Source: Mycobacterium sp. SMC-2
GTDB lineage: Bacteria > Actinomycetota > Actinomycetes > Mycobacteriales > Mycobacteriaceae
Length of the DNA: 64,000 bases
Assembly: GCF_025263485.1 (NCBI RefSeq)
Contig: NZ_CP079863.1
Span: 1,612,001-1,676,000, forward strand
Direction of reading: 5' to 3'
Every line of letters begins with the position of its first letter. The stretch's first letter is position 1. Below, piece by piece: positions 39,128 through 48,982 of this stretch. The notes under the pieces were generated by a model, which was not told the DNA's origin, did no database searches, and worked only from the letters and a program-made list of their open reading frames with translations. The translations under genes and the position numbers were made by a program.

Positions 39128-40651
39128 ATGTTCGGTTCCAGGGGGTCGTCGGCGGAGGTGATCGCCGAGTTCGATGAGCTGTTCGAGCGGCGGTATCCGT
39201 CGACGACGGTCGAGTCGGCGGGCTTGCTGGCGGAGGCGGGCGCGTTTTGGCGGGCGGAGAATCGGGCGGCGGCCGGGCAGTTGGTGGCGATCGGGCGGTT
39301 GTTCGGTCATCGGCTCTCGCGGTGCGCCGAGACCGAGGAGTGGGCGGTGGATACCGAGGCGGCGGTGGCCGCCGAGGTGGCCGCGGAGTTGGGGATCAGT
39401 CAGGGGTTGGCGGCCAGCCGGGTGCGTTACGCGCGGGCGCTGCGCGAGCGGCTGCCCGAGGTGGGGGAGGTGTTCGCCGCCGGGGACATCGATTTTCAGA
39501 CGTTTGCCACGCTGGTGTTTCGCACCGATCTGATCACCGATGCCGAGGTGCTGGCGGCGGTGGACGCGACGCTGGCCGCACAGGTGGGGCGCTGGCCGTC
39601 GCTGAGCCGGGGCCGGCTGGGCGCCCAAGTGGACAAGATCGTGGCCAAGGCCGATGCCGATGCGGTGCGCCGGCGGCGCGAGCGCGCGGCGGGCCGCGAG
39701 GTGTGGATCGGCGATGTGGGTGATGGGCTGGCCCACATCGAGGGTGTCTTGTTCAGCCCGGAGGCCCACGCCCTGGATCAGCGCCTGGACGCGCTGGCGG
39801 CCACGGTGTGCGCCGATGATCCGCGTAGCCGCGCGCAGCGCCGCGCCGACGCGTTGGGGGCGCTGGCCGGCGGGGCCGATCGGCTGGGCTGCCGGTGCGG
39901 GCGCCCGGATTGCGCGGCCGGCGCCCGGCCGGCGGCCGGCCCGGTGGTGATTCATGTGATCGCCGAGCAGGCCACCCTCGACGGCGACGGCGCCGCCCCG
40001 GCCTCGCAGGTCTGCGGCGACGGCCTGATCCCGCCCGAGCTGGTCGCCGAGTTGGCCGCCTCGGCCAAGCTGGTGGCGTTGGTCCACCCCGCCGACGCGC
40101 CCCCCGAGCACGGGTATGTGCCTTCCCAGGCGCTGGCCGATTTCGTGCGGTGCCGGGATTTGACCTGCCGCTGGCCGGGCTGTGACTGCCCGGCGGTGGC
40201 CTGCGACATCGACCACACCATCCCCTACGGCGCCGGCGGGCCCACCCACGCCTCCAACCTCAAGTGCTACTGCCGCACCCATCATTTGGTGAAAACGTTT
40301 TGGGGCTGGCGCGAACAGCAGCTGCCCGACGGCACGCTGATTTTGACCTCCCCGGCCGGGCGCACCTATGTCACCACCCCGGGCAGCGCCCTGCTGTTCC
40401 CCAGCCTGTGCCGCGCCACCGGGGCCATCGCCGCCGCCGAAGCCGACCCCGACCCCGACCCCGACTACTGCGCCCAGCGCACCGCGATGATGCCCCGGCG
40501 ACGCCGCACCCGCAACCAGAATCGCGCCACCCGCATCGCCACCGAACGCCGCCACAACCGCGACGCCCGCACGGCCCGCCGTGAAGGAGACGAAGCCCGT
40601 TGTGCCATACCCGCCGACGCCCCCGGCGACGGCGAACCACCACCCTTCTAG
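39128..40651 (+). CDS. 13E12/DUF222 family HNH endonuclease-domain protein
   Basis: 507 residues from ATG 39128; an in-frame ATG at 39107 would add 7 residues. DUF222 spans about residues 20-330 (ELFERRYPSTTVESAGLLAEAGAFWRAENRAAAG, ELGISQGLAASRVRYARALRERLPEV). A C-terminal HNH motif follows: FVRCRDLTCRWPGCDCPAVACDIDHTIPYGAGGPTHASNLKCYCRTHH. The tail is Arg-rich. Such genes occur in many copies in mycobacteria (REP13E12 repeats) and often host prophage-like elements. Runs of G/C-only third positions are stronger here than in neighbours. A fragment of a second copy lies at 41178-41252. Confidence 0.88.
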   Translation: MFGSRGSSAEVIAEFDELFERRYPSTTVESAGLLAEAGAFWRAENRAAAGQLVAIGRLFGHRLSRCAETEEWAVDTEAAVAAEVAAELGISQGLAASRVRYARALRERLPEVGEVFAAGDIDFQTFATLVFRTDLITDAEVLAAVDATLAAQVGRWPSLSRGRLGAQVDKIVAKADADAVRRRRERAAGREVWIGDVGDGLAHIEGVLFSPEAHALDQRLDALAATVCADDPRSRAQRRADALGALAGGADRLGCRCGRPDCAAGARPAAGPVVIHVIAEQATLDGDGAAPASQVCGDGLIPPELVAELAASAKLVALVHPADAPPEHGYVPSQALADFVRCRDLTCRWPGCDCPAVACDIDHTIPYGAGGPTHASNLKCYCRTHHLVKTFWGWREQQLPDGTLILTSPAGRTYVTTPGSALLFPSLCRATGAIAAAEADPDPDPDYCAQRTAMMPRRRRTRNQNRATRIATERRHNRDARTARREGDEARCAIPADAPGDGEPPPF

Positions 40652-40794
40652 TTCCGTCGGTCTGAACGCGATAAGAGCTCGTACCGTCGTGCGCCGGCGA
40701 TTCCGTGGAGGCGCGCTAATGAAAGCGCTCAATTTGATGAGCTCTTCAGAGGCTGTGGCGGTACCATATGTGCCTAATCTTGGGGAGCATGATC

Positions 40795-41154
40795 GTGAGA
40801 TGTGTCGCTAAAGGTGTTGTGTTACTCGCCGTTTGCGCTCCGGCCGTCGGCGCACCGGAGGTCGCGTTGGCCGACAATGTCGGCCCAAACCACCTGGCGT
40901 CGGTGCAAAGCTGGCCGGACAACACATGCGGGGGCTTTTTCTCGTGGCACGTGATCAACGACTTGAAGGATGCTCCGATCCGGGCGACCGTTGCGGTTCA
41001 ACGCAATAGGGGCGCTGAGCAATTCAACGATCGTTATGTCTACAGTCTGGCGCCTGGCGCGTCGAGTTTTGTCTCGTGCAAAAGAATAACGGCTACTGAC
41101 GGCCCTACTTTCTACGACGTAACCGCCTGGTTGGTGGGCGCGGAAAAAGCCTAG
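40795..41154 (+). CDS. Small secreted protein, unknown function
   Basis: 119 residues from GTG 40795, chosen for GGGGAG at 40782-40787 with 7-base spacing; ATG 40789 and ATG 40768 are alternatives. Signal peptide MRCVAKGVVLLAVCAPAVGAPEVALA, cleavage expected after ALA. The mature part of about 93 residues has two cysteines (DNTCGGFF, SFVSCKRI) and is less GC-rich than its neighbours. Lying between a 13E12 gene and the remnant of another, it may have been brought in by recombination between such copies. No family recognised. Confidence 0.65.
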   Translation: MRCVAKGVVLLAVCAPAVGAPEVALADNVGPNHLASVQSWPDNTCGGFFSWHVINDLKDAPIRATVAVQRNRGAEQFNDRYVYSLAPGASSFVSCKRITATDGPTFYDVTAWLVGAEKA

Positions 41155-41177
41155 GAAACAATCCGGTCCTTCTCCCC

Positions 41178-41252
41178 AACGCTTTGGGGCCGGAGCGAAC
41201 AGCAGCTGCCTGACGCGACGTCACCGGCGACGAAGCCCCACCACTCTTCCAG
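41178..41252 (+). pseudogene. Decayed fragment of a second 13E12/DUF222 gene
   Basis: TTTGGGGCCGGAGCGAACAG (41183-41202) and the following CAGCTGCCTGACG closely match 40300-40333 of the intact 13E12 gene. CACCGGCGACGAAGCC and CACCACTCTTCCA (from about 41222) match its last 35 bases. The roughly 300 bases between these two parts in the intact gene are missing. There is no usable reading frame. Confidence 0.7.
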
Positions 41253-41267
41253 GTGGAGAATTGCTCC

Positions 41268-41816
41268 ATGCCCGCGTCGCTGCCCCCGCTGGCCGACGAA
41301 GACCACGTCTGCGCCGCCTGCGGCTTGAGTTATTCGGACATCCGGCTCGACGACGCGGTCGGCGTCATCGCCGGCCTGCCGGACGCCGTCCGGGAGGCAG
41401 TCTCGGCGATCCCGCCCGAGGCGCGGCGGGTGCGGCCCGGCCCCGACGTGTGGTCGGTCGCGGAGTACCTCTGTCACGTGCGCGACGTCTACGTCAGCTT
41501 CACCATCCGGCTGCACCGCGTCCGCACCGAGGACCGGCCCTCCTTGAAACCGATGTTCAACGATCTGCGGGCCCGCCGCTTCCGGTACAACGACTGCGAC
41601 ATCGAGGCCACGATCGGCGAGCTGGCGGCCGCCGTGGCGGGCTTTCGCGACGAAGTCGCCCGCGTCGGCGAGCACGGCTGGGACCGCACCGCGACCCGGT
41701 TGCCGGGTGAGCAGCGCACCGCCCGCTGGCTCCTGCGGCAGGCGATGCACGAGGGCGTGCACCACCTCGGCGATATCCGGAGAATCGGGGAAAGCGCTCC
41801 CCTGAATCAGCCTTGA
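41268..41816 (+). CDS. DinB-like (DinB_2) domain protein
   Basis: 182 residues from ATG 41268, with GGTGGAGA upstream. A CxxC pair near the N-terminus (HVCAACGLSYSD) precedes a four-helix bundle with DinB/YfiT-type metal ligands: WSVAEYLCHVRDVY and MHEGVHHLGDIRRIG. Members include mycothiol- or bacillithiol-dependent S-transferases. The N-terminal cysteine pair is an unusual addition and might bind metal. It lies just upstream of the spc operon promoter. Confidence 0.75.
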   Translation: MPASLPPLADEDHVCAACGLSYSDIRLDDAVGVIAGLPDAVREAVSAIPPEARRVRPGPDVWSVAEYLCHVRDVYVSFTIRLHRVRTEDRPSLKPMFNDLRARRFRYNDCDIEATIGELAAAVAGFRDEVARVGEHGWDRTATRLPGEQRTARWLLRQAMHEGVHHLGDIRRIGESAPLNQP

Positions 41817-41835
41817 CCCCGCCTCGGCCGCGAAT

Positions 41836-41864
41836 TTGGCTCTGAGCTGGTCATCCCCTAGACT
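41836..41864 (+). promoter_or_regulatory. Predicted spc operon promoter
   Basis: TTGGCT (41836-41841), 17-base spacer, TAGACT (41859-41864). GGTTGCCTTGGGC follows at 41870-41882, five bases past the -10 box, exactly as in front of rpsJ. The leader to rplN is about 135 nt. Confidence 0.65.
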
Positions 41865-42005
41865 CTAGGGGTTGCCTTGGGCAGACCTCGGCCGGTGCGA
41901 ATCGGCCCCGCGTGCCCTTCGGTGACAAAGACCGCGCATGTCAGGTTTTTTGGTGGGCTGTGGCTTGCCTCCTGCCGTGCACACGAAACCAGGTCAGGAG
42001 ATCGA

Positions 42006-42374
42006 GTGATTCAGCAGGAATCGCGGCTGAAGGTCGCCGACAACACCGGCGCCAAGGAGATCTTGTGCATCCGGGTGCTCGGCGGTTCGTCGCGACGCTA
42101 CGCCGGCATCGGTGATGTCATCGTCGCCACCGTCAAGGACGCCATCCCCGGCGGCAACGTCAAGCGCGGAGACGTCGTCAAGGCCGTCGTGGTGCGCACG
42201 GTCAAGGAGCGCCGCCGCCCGGACGGCAGCTACATCAAGTTCGACGAGAACGCCGCGGTGATCATCAAGCCCGACAACGACCCGCGCGGCACGCGCATTT
42301 TCGGGCCGGTCGGCCGCGAGCTGCGTGAGAAGCGGTTCATGAAGATCATTTCGCTGGCCCCGGAGGTGCTGTAG
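42006..42374 (+). CDS. rplN: 50S ribosomal protein L14
   Basis: 122 residues from GTG 42006; AGGAG at 41996-42000 supports the start. L14 contacts 16S rRNA in an intersubunit bridge and is where RsfS binds. Text: [46 protein letters not shown] and [31 protein letters not shown]. First gene of the spc operon. Confidence 0.99.
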
Positions 42375-42692
42375 ATGAAGATCAAGAAGGACGACACCGT
42401 CCTGGTCATCGCCGGCAAGGACAAGGGAGCCAAAGGCAAGGTCCTCAAGGTTTACCCGGAGCGCAACCGGGTCCTGGTCCAGGGCGTGAACTCAATCAAG
42501 AAGCACACCGCGGTTTCGAGCAATCAGCGCGGAGCCCAATCGGGTGGAATCGTCACCCAGGAGGCCCCGATCGATGCCTCCAACGTGATGGTGGTCGACT
42601 CGGACGGTAAGCCCACCCGCGTCGGTTACCGGGTCGACGAGGAGACCGGCAAGCGGGTTCGTATCTCCAAGCGCAACGGCAAGGACATCTAA
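42375..42692 (+). CDS. rplX: 50S ribosomal protein L24
   Basis: 105 residues from ATG 42375, directly abutting the rplN stop. L24 initiates 50S assembly. KOW motif: [60 protein letters not shown] is typical. One base separates it from rplE. Confidence 0.99.
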   Translation: MKIKKDDTVLVIAGKDKGAKGKVLKVYPERNRVLVQGVNSIKKHTAVSSNQRGAQSGGIVTQEAPIDASNVMVVDSDGKPTRVGYRVDEETGKRVRISKRNGKDI

Positions 42693-42693
42693 G

Positions 42694-43266
42694 GTGACCA
42701 CAACAGAGGCCAATGTGAAGGCGCAGCCGCGCCTGAAAGAGCGCTACCGCAACGAGATTCGTGGTTCGCTGCAGCAGCAGTTCGGCTACGGGAATGTCAT
42801 GCAGATCCCGACGGTGACCAAGGTCGTCGTCAACATGGGTGTGGGCGACGCGGCGCGGGACGCGAAGCTGATCAACGGCGCGGTCAACGACCTGGCGCTG
42901 ATCACCGGGCAACGGCCGGAGATCCGCCGGGCCCGCAAGTCCATCGCGCAGTTCAAGCTGCGTGAGGGTATGCCGATCGGCGCCCGGGTCACCCTGCGCG
43001 GGGACCGGATGTGGGAGTTCCTCGACCGGCTCACCTCGATCGCGCTGCCGCGTATCCGCGACTTCCGCGGCCTGTCGCCCAAGCAGTTCGACGGTGCCGG
43101 CAACTACACGTTCGGCCTGGCCGAGCAGTCGGTGTTCCACGAGATCGACGTGGACAAGATCGACCGGGTCCGCGGTATGGACATCAACGTCGTCACCTCG
43201 GCGACGAACGACGACGAAGGACGAGCGCTGTTGCGGGCCCTCGGCTTTCCCTTCAAGGAGAACTGA
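42694..43266 (+). CDS. rplE: 50S ribosomal protein L5
   Basis: 190 residues from GTG 42694. L5 binds 5S rRNA and contacts P-site tRNA. Signature: [65 protein letters not shown] and [31 protein letters not shown]. Four bases before rpsN. Confidence 0.99.
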   Translation: MTTTEANVKAQPRLKERYRNEIRGSLQQQFGYGNVMQIPTVTKVVVNMGVGDAARDAKLINGAVNDLALITGQRPEIRRARKSIAQFKLREGMPIGARVTLRGDRMWEFLDRLTSIALPRIRDFRGLSPKQFDGAGNYTFGLAEQSVFHEIDVDKIDRVRGMDINVVTSATNDDEGRALLRALGFPFKEN

Positions 43267-43270
43267 GCAG

Positions 43271-43456
43271 ATGGCGAAGAAGGCACTGGTCAACAAGGCC
43301 GCACGCAAGCCGAAGTTCGCGGTGCGCGGCTATACGCGCTGCAACAGATGCGGTCGCCCGCGCGCGGTCTTCCGCAAATTCGGCCTGTGCAGGATCTGCC
43401 TGCGCGAGATGGCGCACGCGGGCGAGCTGCCCGGCGTGCAAAAGAGCAGCTGGTAA
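43271..43456 (+). CDS. rpsN: 30S ribosomal protein S14, zinc-binding type Z
   Basis: 61 residues from ATG 43271. The CNRCG and CRICL pairs form the zinc ribbon of the type Z (C+) form, encoded in the main ribosomal operon. Mycobacteria usually carry a zinc-independent S14 elsewhere, derepressed under zinc limitation. [24 protein letters not shown] is typical. An 84-base gap follows, without a gene. Confidence 0.98.
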   Translation: MAKKALVNKAARKPKFAVRGYTRCNRCGRPRAVFRKFGLCRICLREMAHAGELPGVQKSSW

Positions 43457-43540
43457 CAGCCCGGACCCCAGGACCAACCCAGAACAGGCACGCGACAGGC
43501 CCGGACCGGGAACCACCGCGAGGAAGGTACCAACGCTGTC

Positions 43541-43939
43541 ATGACGATGACGGACCCGATCGCAGACTTCTTGACACGTCTGCGCAACGCCAATTCGGCG
43601 TATCACGACGAGGTGACGTTGCCGCACTCCAAGATCAAGGCCAACATCGCCCAGATCCTCAAGAACGAGGGCTACATCAGCGACTACCGGACCGAAGACG
43701 CTCGGGTGGGCAAGTCGCTGATCGTCCAGCTCAAGTACGGGCCGAGCCGGGAGCGCAGCATCGCCGGATTGCGGCGCGTGTCCAAGCCCGGTCTGCGGGT
43801 GTACGCGAAATCCACCAACCTGCCGCGGGTGCTCGGCGGCCTGGGCGTGGCGATCATCTCGACCTCCTCGGGCCTGCTGACCGATCGTCAGGCAGCCAGA
43901 CAGGGCGTGGGCGGCGAAGTCCTCGCGTACGTGTGGTGA
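43541..43939 (+). CDS. rpsH: 30S ribosomal protein S8
   Basis: 132 residues from ATG 43541, with a GAGGAAGG ribosome-binding site. S8 is a primary 16S rRNA binder. It begins [17 protein letters not shown], and the C-terminus [33 protein letters not shown] is diagnostic. Confidence 0.99.
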   Translation: MTMTDPIADFLTRLRNANSAYHDEVTLPHSKIKANIAQILKNEGYISDYRTEDARVGKSLIVQLKYGPSRERSIAGLRRVSKPGLRVYAKSTNLPRVLGGLGVAIISTSSGLLTDRQAARQGVGGEVLAYVW

Positions 43940-43949
43940 GGGAGTAGGC

Positions 43950-44489
43950 ATGTCGCGCATTGGTAAGCAGCCGGTTCCGGTTCCCGCCGGAGTCGACGTA
44001 ACGATCGAGGGCCAGAACGTCTCGGTGAAGGGCCCCAAGGGCAGCCTGAATCTGACGGTCGCCGAGCCGATCACGGTGGAGCGCAACGAGGACGGCGCGA
44101 TCGTGGTCGCCCGTCCCAACGACGAGCGGCGCAACCGCTCGCTGCACGGGCTGTCGCGCACGCTGGTGTCCAACCTGGTCACCGGCGTGACCGAGGGTTA
44201 CACCACCAAGATGGAGATCTTCGGGGTCGGTTACCGCGTGCAGCTCAAAGGCGCCAACCTCGAGTTCGCGCTGGGCTACAGCCATCCGGTGGTGATCGAG
44301 GCGCCCGAGGGCATCACGTTCGCGGTCCAGTCGCCGACGAAGTTCTCGATCTCCGGCATCGACAAGCAAAAGGTCGGCCAGATCTCGGCGAACATCCGCC
44401 GCCTGCGCCGTCCCGACCCGTACAAGGGCAAGGGCGTGCGCTACGAGGGCGAGCAGATCCGCCGCAAGGTCGGAAAGACAGGTAAGTAG
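43950..44489 (+). CDS. rplF: 50S ribosomal protein L6
   Basis: 179 residues from ATG 43950. L6 lies near the sarcin-ricin loop. Two tandem alpha/beta domains; [33 protein letters not shown] at the start and [25 protein letters not shown] at the end are the standard L6 signature. Confidence 0.99.
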   Translation: MSRIGKQPVPVPAGVDVTIEGQNVSVKGPKGSLNLTVAEPITVERNEDGAIVVARPNDERRNRSLHGLSRTLVSNLVTGVTEGYTTKMEIFGVGYRVQLKGANLEFALGYSHPVVIEAPEGITFAVQSPTKFSISGIDKQKVGQISANIRRLRRPDPYKGKGVRYEGEQIRRKVGKTGK

Positions 44490-44491
44490 GC

Positions 44492-44899
44492 ATGGCGCAA
44501 AAACAAGCTGACACCGCCGCGCGAAAGCCGGTGGGGCAGAGCGTATCCGCAACCCGCCGGGTCTCCCGGCTGCGTAGGCACGCCCGGCTGCGCAAGAAGA
44601 TCACGGGCACCCCGGAGCGTCCGCGGCTCGTCGTCAACCGGTCCGCGCGCCACATTCACGTGCAACTGGTCAACGACGAGAACGGCACCACGGTGGCCGC
44701 CGCGTCGTCGATCGAGGACGACGTGCGGGGCCTGCAGGGCGACAAGAAGGCCCGCAGCGTGCGGGTCGGGCAATTGATCGCCGAGCGCGCCAAGGCCGCC
44801 GGCATCGACACCGTGGTCTTCGACCGCGGCGGGTACACCTACGGCGGACGCATCGCGGCGCTGGCCGATGCCGCACGCGAGAACGGATTGAGTTTCTAG
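44492..44899 (+). CDS. rplR: 50S ribosomal protein L18
   Basis: 135 residues from ATG 44492. L18 binds 5S rRNA with L5. [48 protein letters not shown] and [28 protein letters not shown] are family signatures. The first 25 residues are an actinobacterial extension. Confidence 0.99.
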   Translation: MAQKQADTAARKPVGQSVSATRRVSRLRRHARLRKKITGTPERPRLVVNRSARHIHVQLVNDENGTTVAAASSIEDDVRGLQGDKKARSVRVGQLIAERAKAAGIDTVVFDRGGYTYGGRIAALADAARENGLSF

Positions 44900-44937
44900 A
44901 TGATCGAGACCTGGAACAAGACTGGAAGGACCGCATA

Positions 44938-45621
44938 ATGGCGGAACAGTCGGCCGGCGGGCAAGGCGCCCCGGACAGCCGTGATTCGCGCGGTGACCGC
45001 GACAGCCGCGGTCGGCGCGACGGCGGCGGCCGCGGTGGCCGCGACCGCGACGGCGACAAGAGCAACTACCTGGAGCGGGTCGTCGCCATCAACCGCGTCT
45101 CCAAGGTGGTCAAGGGCGGTAGGCGCTTCAGCTTCACCGCATTGGTCATCGTGGGCGACGGCAATGGCATGGTCGGCGTCGGCTACGGCAAGGCCAAAGA
45201 AGTTCCGGCGGCCATCGCCAAGGGCGTGGAAGAGGCGCGCAAGGGCTTCTTCCGTGTGCCGCTGATCGGCGGCACCATCACGCATCCGGTACAGGGTGAA
45301 GCCGCCGCGGGCGTGGTGCTGCTGCGCCCGGCCAGCCCGGGTACCGGTGTGATCGCCGGCGGCGCGGCGCGTGCGGTGCTGGAATGCGCTGGGGTGCGCG
45401 ACATCCTGGCCAAGTCACTGGGCAGCGACAACGCGATCAACGTGGTGCACGCCACCGTCACCGCGCTCAAGCTGCTGCAGCGCCCCGAGGAGGTGGCCGC
45501 CCGACGCGGACTGCCCATCGAGGATGTCGCCCCCGCCGGAATGCTGAAGGCGCGCCGGGAAAGTGACGCGCTGGCCAGTGCGGCGGCCCGCGAGGCCCAG
45601 ATTGCGGGGACCCAACCGTGA
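44938..45621 (+). CDS. rpsE: 30S ribosomal protein S5
   Basis: 227 residues from ATG 44938. S5 controls decoding accuracy. The first 40 residues are an Arg/Asp/Gly-rich low-complexity extension. The S5 core follows: [57 protein letters not shown] and [33 protein letters not shown]. It overlaps rpmD by 4 bases. Confidence 0.99.
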   Translation: MAEQSAGGQGAPDSRDSRGDRDSRGRRDGGGRGGRDRDGDKSNYLERVVAINRVSKVVKGGRRFSFTALVIVGDGNGMVGVGYGKAKEVPAAIAKGVEEARKGFFRVPLIGGTITHPVQGEAAAGVVLLRPASPGTGVIAGGAARAVLECAGVRDILAKSLGSDNAINVVHATVTALKLLQRPEEVAARRGLPIEDVAPAGMLKARRESDALASAAAREAQIAGTQP

Positions 45622-45803
45622 GCGCTCAACTGAAGATCACCCAGGTGCGCAGCACGATCGGGGCCCGCTGGAAGCAGCGGGAGAGCCTGCGCACCCTGGG
45701 CCTGCGGCGGATCCGCCAGTCGGTGATCCGTGAGGACAACCCACAGACCCGCGGCCTGATCGCGGTGGTGAACCACCTCGTTGAGGTGGAGGAGGCCAAG
45801 TGA
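45618..45803 (+). CDS. rpmD: 50S ribosomal protein L30
   Basis: 61 residues from GTG 45618, overlapping the rpsE stop (GTGA). [52 protein letters not shown] is a complete L30. It overlaps rplO by 4 bases. Confidence 0.99.
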   Translation: MSAQLKITQVRSTIGARWKQRESLRTLGLRRIRQSVIREDNPQTRGLIAVVNHLVEVEEAK

Positions 45804-46240
45804 CCATCAAGCTGCACGACCTGAAGCCGGCGCCCGGGTCGAAGACCGCCCGCACCCGCGTCGGTCGCGGTGAGGGCTCCAAGGGCAAGACCGCCGGCCG
45901 CGGCACCAAGGGCACCAAGGCCCGCAAGAACGTGCCGGCCACCTTCGAGGGTGGGCAGATGCCGATTCACATGCGGCTGCCCAAGCTCAAGGGATTTAAG
46001 AATCGGTTCCGCACCGAATACGAGGTCGTCAACGTCGGCGACATCAACCGGCTGTTCCCGCAGGGCGGTTCGATCGGCGTGGACGAGCTGGTGGCCAAGG
46101 GCGCGGTTCGCAAGAACGCGTTGGTCAAGGTCCTCGGCGACGGCAAGCTGACCGTCAAGGTCGACCTGACCGCGCACAAGTTCAGCGGCAGCGCCCGCGA
46201 GAAGATCACCGCCGCGGGCGGCTCGGCCACCGAGCTCTGA
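45800..46240 (+). CDS. rplO: 50S ribosomal protein L15
   Basis: 146 residues from GTG 45800, overlapping rpmD. L15 is a late-assembly 50S protein. [45 protein letters not shown] and [20 protein letters not shown] are typical. The spc operon is interrupted here: secY, which usually follows rplO, lies 15 kb downstream, as in other mycobacteria. Confidence 0.99.
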   Translation: MTIKLHDLKPAPGSKTARTRVGRGEGSKGKTAGRGTKGTKARKNVPATFEGGQMPIHMRLPKLKGFKNRFRTEYEVVNVGDINRLFPQGGSIGVDELVAKGAVRKNALVKVLGDGKLTVKVDLTAHKFSGSAREKITAAGGSATEL

Positions 46241-47167
46241 TCAGCCCAACCGCGGAATGACCTCCGCCGCAAGGCGTTCCATCTGCTCGCGGTTTTCCGC
46301 GACGTCGACGCCGACGGGATTGAGCAACAGGTATTCGGCGCCGGCGTCGATCACCTCACGCAGCCCGCGCACGACGTCGTCGGGTGTGCCCGACACCGGA
46401 ACGCCTTCCACGCCGGGCATCTTGCCGTAGATCCGCCGCAGCCCCGCGAGCACACGCTCGCGGGCCCGCGCCGCATCGTCGTCGACCACGAGGTAGACGC
46501 GTTTGCCGATGGTGAAATGCGCGGGGTCCTTTTGCTGTTCGTCGAGTTCGCGGCGCACAACGCCGACGGCCCCGGCGAATGCCTCGGTGGTCGACGAACC
46601 GGCGCCCAGGAACGAGTCGCCGTGGCGCACGGCCCGGGCCAGCGCCTTGGGGGCCAGGCCGCCGAACCAGATCGGCGGGTGGGGGCGCTGCACCGGCTTG
46701 GGCGCAATCGGCAGGCCGTCGACGTCGCGGAACCGGCCGTGGAAGGTGACCCGGGGTTCGTCGGACCAGGCCGCCTTCATCAACTTCAGCCCCTCGGTGA
46801 AGTACGAGATGTACGTGGACTTTTCGATGCCGAACGCGGCGAATCTGCGGAAGCCCCCGCCGGTTCCGACGCCGAGGTCCAGCCGGCCGTGGCTGAGCCG
46901 GTCGACGGCGGTGACGGAAGAAGCCAACTGCAGCGGATCGTGTAGCGACGTCACCAGGACGGCGACCCCCAGGCGTAGCCGCTCGGTGCAGGCCGCGCAG
47001 TAGGCCAGCAGCTCCAGCGGCGCCAGCAGCGGCGCGTCCCCGATGATCTGCTCGAGTACCCAACCCCCCTCGAACCCGAGCTCCTCGGCGCGAGCCAGGT
47101 ATTCGCGCAGCCCTTCGGCGTCGAACCGGCCGTAGTCCAATTGGGGGATCGCAATGGAGAACCTCAC
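46241..47167 (-). CDS. LLM-class (F420-dependent) flavin oxidoreductase
   Basis: 308 residues from GTG 47167. Luciferase-like TIM barrel: FSIAIPQLDYGRFDAEGLREYLARAEELGFEGGWVLEQ, RLRLGVAVLVTSLHDPLQLASSVTAVDRLSHGRLDLGVGTGGG, and PPIWFGGLAPKALARAVRHGDSFLG. Mycobacterial members mostly use coenzyme F420. It lies tail-to-tail against rplO with no bases between the stops, and head-to-head with the sppA gene 40 bases away. The substrate is unknown. Confidence 0.85.
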   Translation of the reverse strand: MRFSIAIPQLDYGRFDAEGLREYLARAEELGFEGGWVLEQIIGDAPLLAPLELLAYCAACTERLRLGVAVLVTSLHDPLQLASSVTAVDRLSHGRLDLGVGTGGGFRRFAAFGIEKSTYISYFTEGLKLMKAAWSDEPRVTFHGRFRDVDGLPIAPKPVQRPHPPIWFGGLAPKALARAVRHGDSFLGAGSSTTEAFAGAVGVVRRELDEQQKDPAHFTIGKRVYLVVDDDAARARERVLAGLRRIYGKMPGVEGVPVSGTPDDVVRGLREVIDAGAEYLLLNPVGVDVAENREQMERLAAEVIPRLG

Positions 47168-47206
47168 CCCACCACCGTACGGCGGCGGTGTCGGTACGCT
47201 GCAGAC

Positions 47207-48979
47207 ATGTTCGCCTTCCTGCCCTCGATCCCCGGGGTCGACGACGTCCGCGCGCTGGCCGGGCGGGTCGACACCGCCCGCCACCACGGCGTACCCAACG
47301 GCTGTGTGCTCGAACTCGACCTGCGTTCGGCGCCGCCGGAGGCGATCGGGTTCGACCCGCTGGCGATTTTCACCGGGGGCAGGCCGATGGCGTTGCGCGA
47401 CGCCGTCGCCGCCATCCACCGCGCGGCCGAGGACCCGCGGGTCGCCGGGCTGATCGCCCGGGTTCAGCTTGCCGCGTCGCCGCCGGCCGCGGTGCAGGAG
47501 CTGCGCGAGGCCATCGCCGCGTTCACCGCCGCCAAGCCGTCGCTGGCCTGGGCCGAGACCTACCCGGGCACGCTGTCCTATTACCTGGCGTCGGCGTTCC
47601 GCGAGGTGTGGATGCAGCCGTCGGGAAGCGTCGGGCTGATCGGCTTCGCGAGCAACGCCACCTTCCTGCGCGACGCGTTCGACAAGGCGGGCATCGAACC
47701 CCAATTCGTCGCGCGCGGCCAATACAAGTCGGCGGCAAACCGTTTCACCGAACACGGCTTCACAGCGGCGCACCGCGAGGCCGTCACCCGGATGCTGGAA
47801 AGCCTGCAGGAGCAGGCGTGGCGGGCGATCGCCGAATCGCGCAAGCTCGACCCCGAAGCGCTCGACGCGCTGGCCGACCGCGCCCCGCTGTTGCGCGACG
47901 ACGCGGTGGCCGCCGGCCTGCTCGACCGGATCGGATTCCGCGACGAAGCCTACGCCCGCATCGCTGAACTCGTTGGGGTGGAGGACGTTTCGGATGACAC
48001 CGCCCCGCCTCGCCTGTACTTGGCGCGCTACGCGGGCGCGGCCCGCTCCCGGTTGGCCCCACCCAGGCCACAGGTTCCGGGCCGCCGGCCCAAGCCGACC
48101 CTGGCCGTCGTCACCGTCGACGGCATGATCGTGGACGGACGCGGCGGGCCCCAGTTCCTCCCGTTGGGCGTCGCTGTCGCCGGCGGCGACACGATCGGGG
48201 CGGCGCTACGGGAGGCGGCCGCCGACGACTCGGTGTCCGCGATCGTGCTGCGGGTGAACAGTCCCGGCGGGGCGATCACCGCCTCGGAGAGCATCTGGCG
48301 CGAGGTGACCAGGGCCCGCAAACGCGGCAAGCCGGTGGTGGCTTCCATGGGCGCGGTGGCCGCTTCCGGCGGCTACTACGTGTCGATGGGCGCCGACGCC
48401 ATCGTCGCCAACCCGGCGACGGTCACCGGTTCGATCGGTGTGATCACCGGCAAGCTGGTGGTGCGCGACCTGTTGGAGCGGTGGGGGGTCACGTCGGATA
48501 CCGTGCGCACGAACGCCAATGCCGACGCCTGGTCGATCGACGCGCCGTTCACGCCGGAGCAGCAGGCCCATCGGGAAGCCGAAGCGGACCTGTTCTACGC
48601 GGACTTCGTGCAGCGGGTCGCCGAGGCGCGCAACCTGACTGCCGAAGCCGTCGATCGCGTTGCGCAGGGACGCATCTGGACCGGTGCCGACGCGCTCGAG
48701 CGCGGCTTGGTTGACGAACTCGGCGGGTTCCACACCGCGGTGCGCCGGGCCAAGGTGCTGGCCGGCCTGGACGTGGACAGCGAGGTCCGCATCGTCAGCT
48801 ATCCGAGCTCCTCGCTGCTGAACATGGTGCGGCCCCGGGCCTCGTCACAGCCTGCCGCCGCCTCGCTGCCCGACGCGTTGGCCGCGCTGCTCGGCCGCAC
48901 GGTCACCGGCGTCCTGGCCAACGTCGAACAGACGCTGAGCGGCGCCCGCGTGCTGTGGCCCGGGCCGTCGCGGTTCTAG
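47207..48979 (+). CDS. sppA: Signal peptide peptidase SppA (67K type)
   Basis: 590 residues from ATG 47207, close to the length of the E. coli enzyme. Two tandem ClpP/crotonase-like halves. The N-terminal half carries ALRDAVAAIHRAAEDPRVAGLIARVQ and GQYKSAANRFTEHGFTAAHREAV, holding the likely general-base Lys. The C-terminal half carries AIVLRVNSPGGAITASESIW and MGAVAASGGYYVSMGADAIVANPATVTGSIGV with the nucleophile Ser. SppA digests cleaved signal peptides at the membrane; no N-terminal anchor is evident here. Equivalent to Rv0724. Confidence 0.9.
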   Translation: MFAFLPSIPGVDDVRALAGRVDTARHHGVPNGCVLELDLRSAPPEAIGFDPLAIFTGGRPMALRDAVAAIHRAAEDPRVAGLIARVQLAASPPAAVQELREAIAAFTAAKPSLAWAETYPGTLSYYLASAFREVWMQPSGSVGLIGFASNATFLRDAFDKAGIEPQFVARGQYKSAANRFTEHGFTAAHREAVTRMLESLQEQAWRAIAESRKLDPEALDALADRAPLLRDDAVAAGLLDRIGFRDEAYARIAELVGVEDVSDDTAPPRLYLARYAGAARSRLAPPRPQVPGRRPKPTLAVVTVDGMIVDGRGGPQFLPLGVAVAGGDTIGAALREAAADDSVSAIVLRVNSPGGAITASESIWREVTRARKRGKPVVASMGAVAASGGYYVSMGADAIVANPATVTGSIGVITGKLVVRDLLERWGVTSDTVRTNANADAWSIDAPFTPEQQAHREAEADLFYADFVQRVAEARNLTAEAVDRVAQGRIWTGADALERGLVDELGGFHTAVRRAKVLAGLDVDSEVRIVSYPSSSLLNMVRPRASSQPAAASLPDALAALLGRTVTGVLANVEQTLSGARVLWPGPSRF

Positions 48980-48982
48980 AAG

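Noticed and set aside
39098..40732. A 544-codon open frame antisense to the 13E12 gene
   Set aside because: Sense strand has clear DUF222 and HNH motifs; the antisense product is low-complexity Gly/Arg/Ala.
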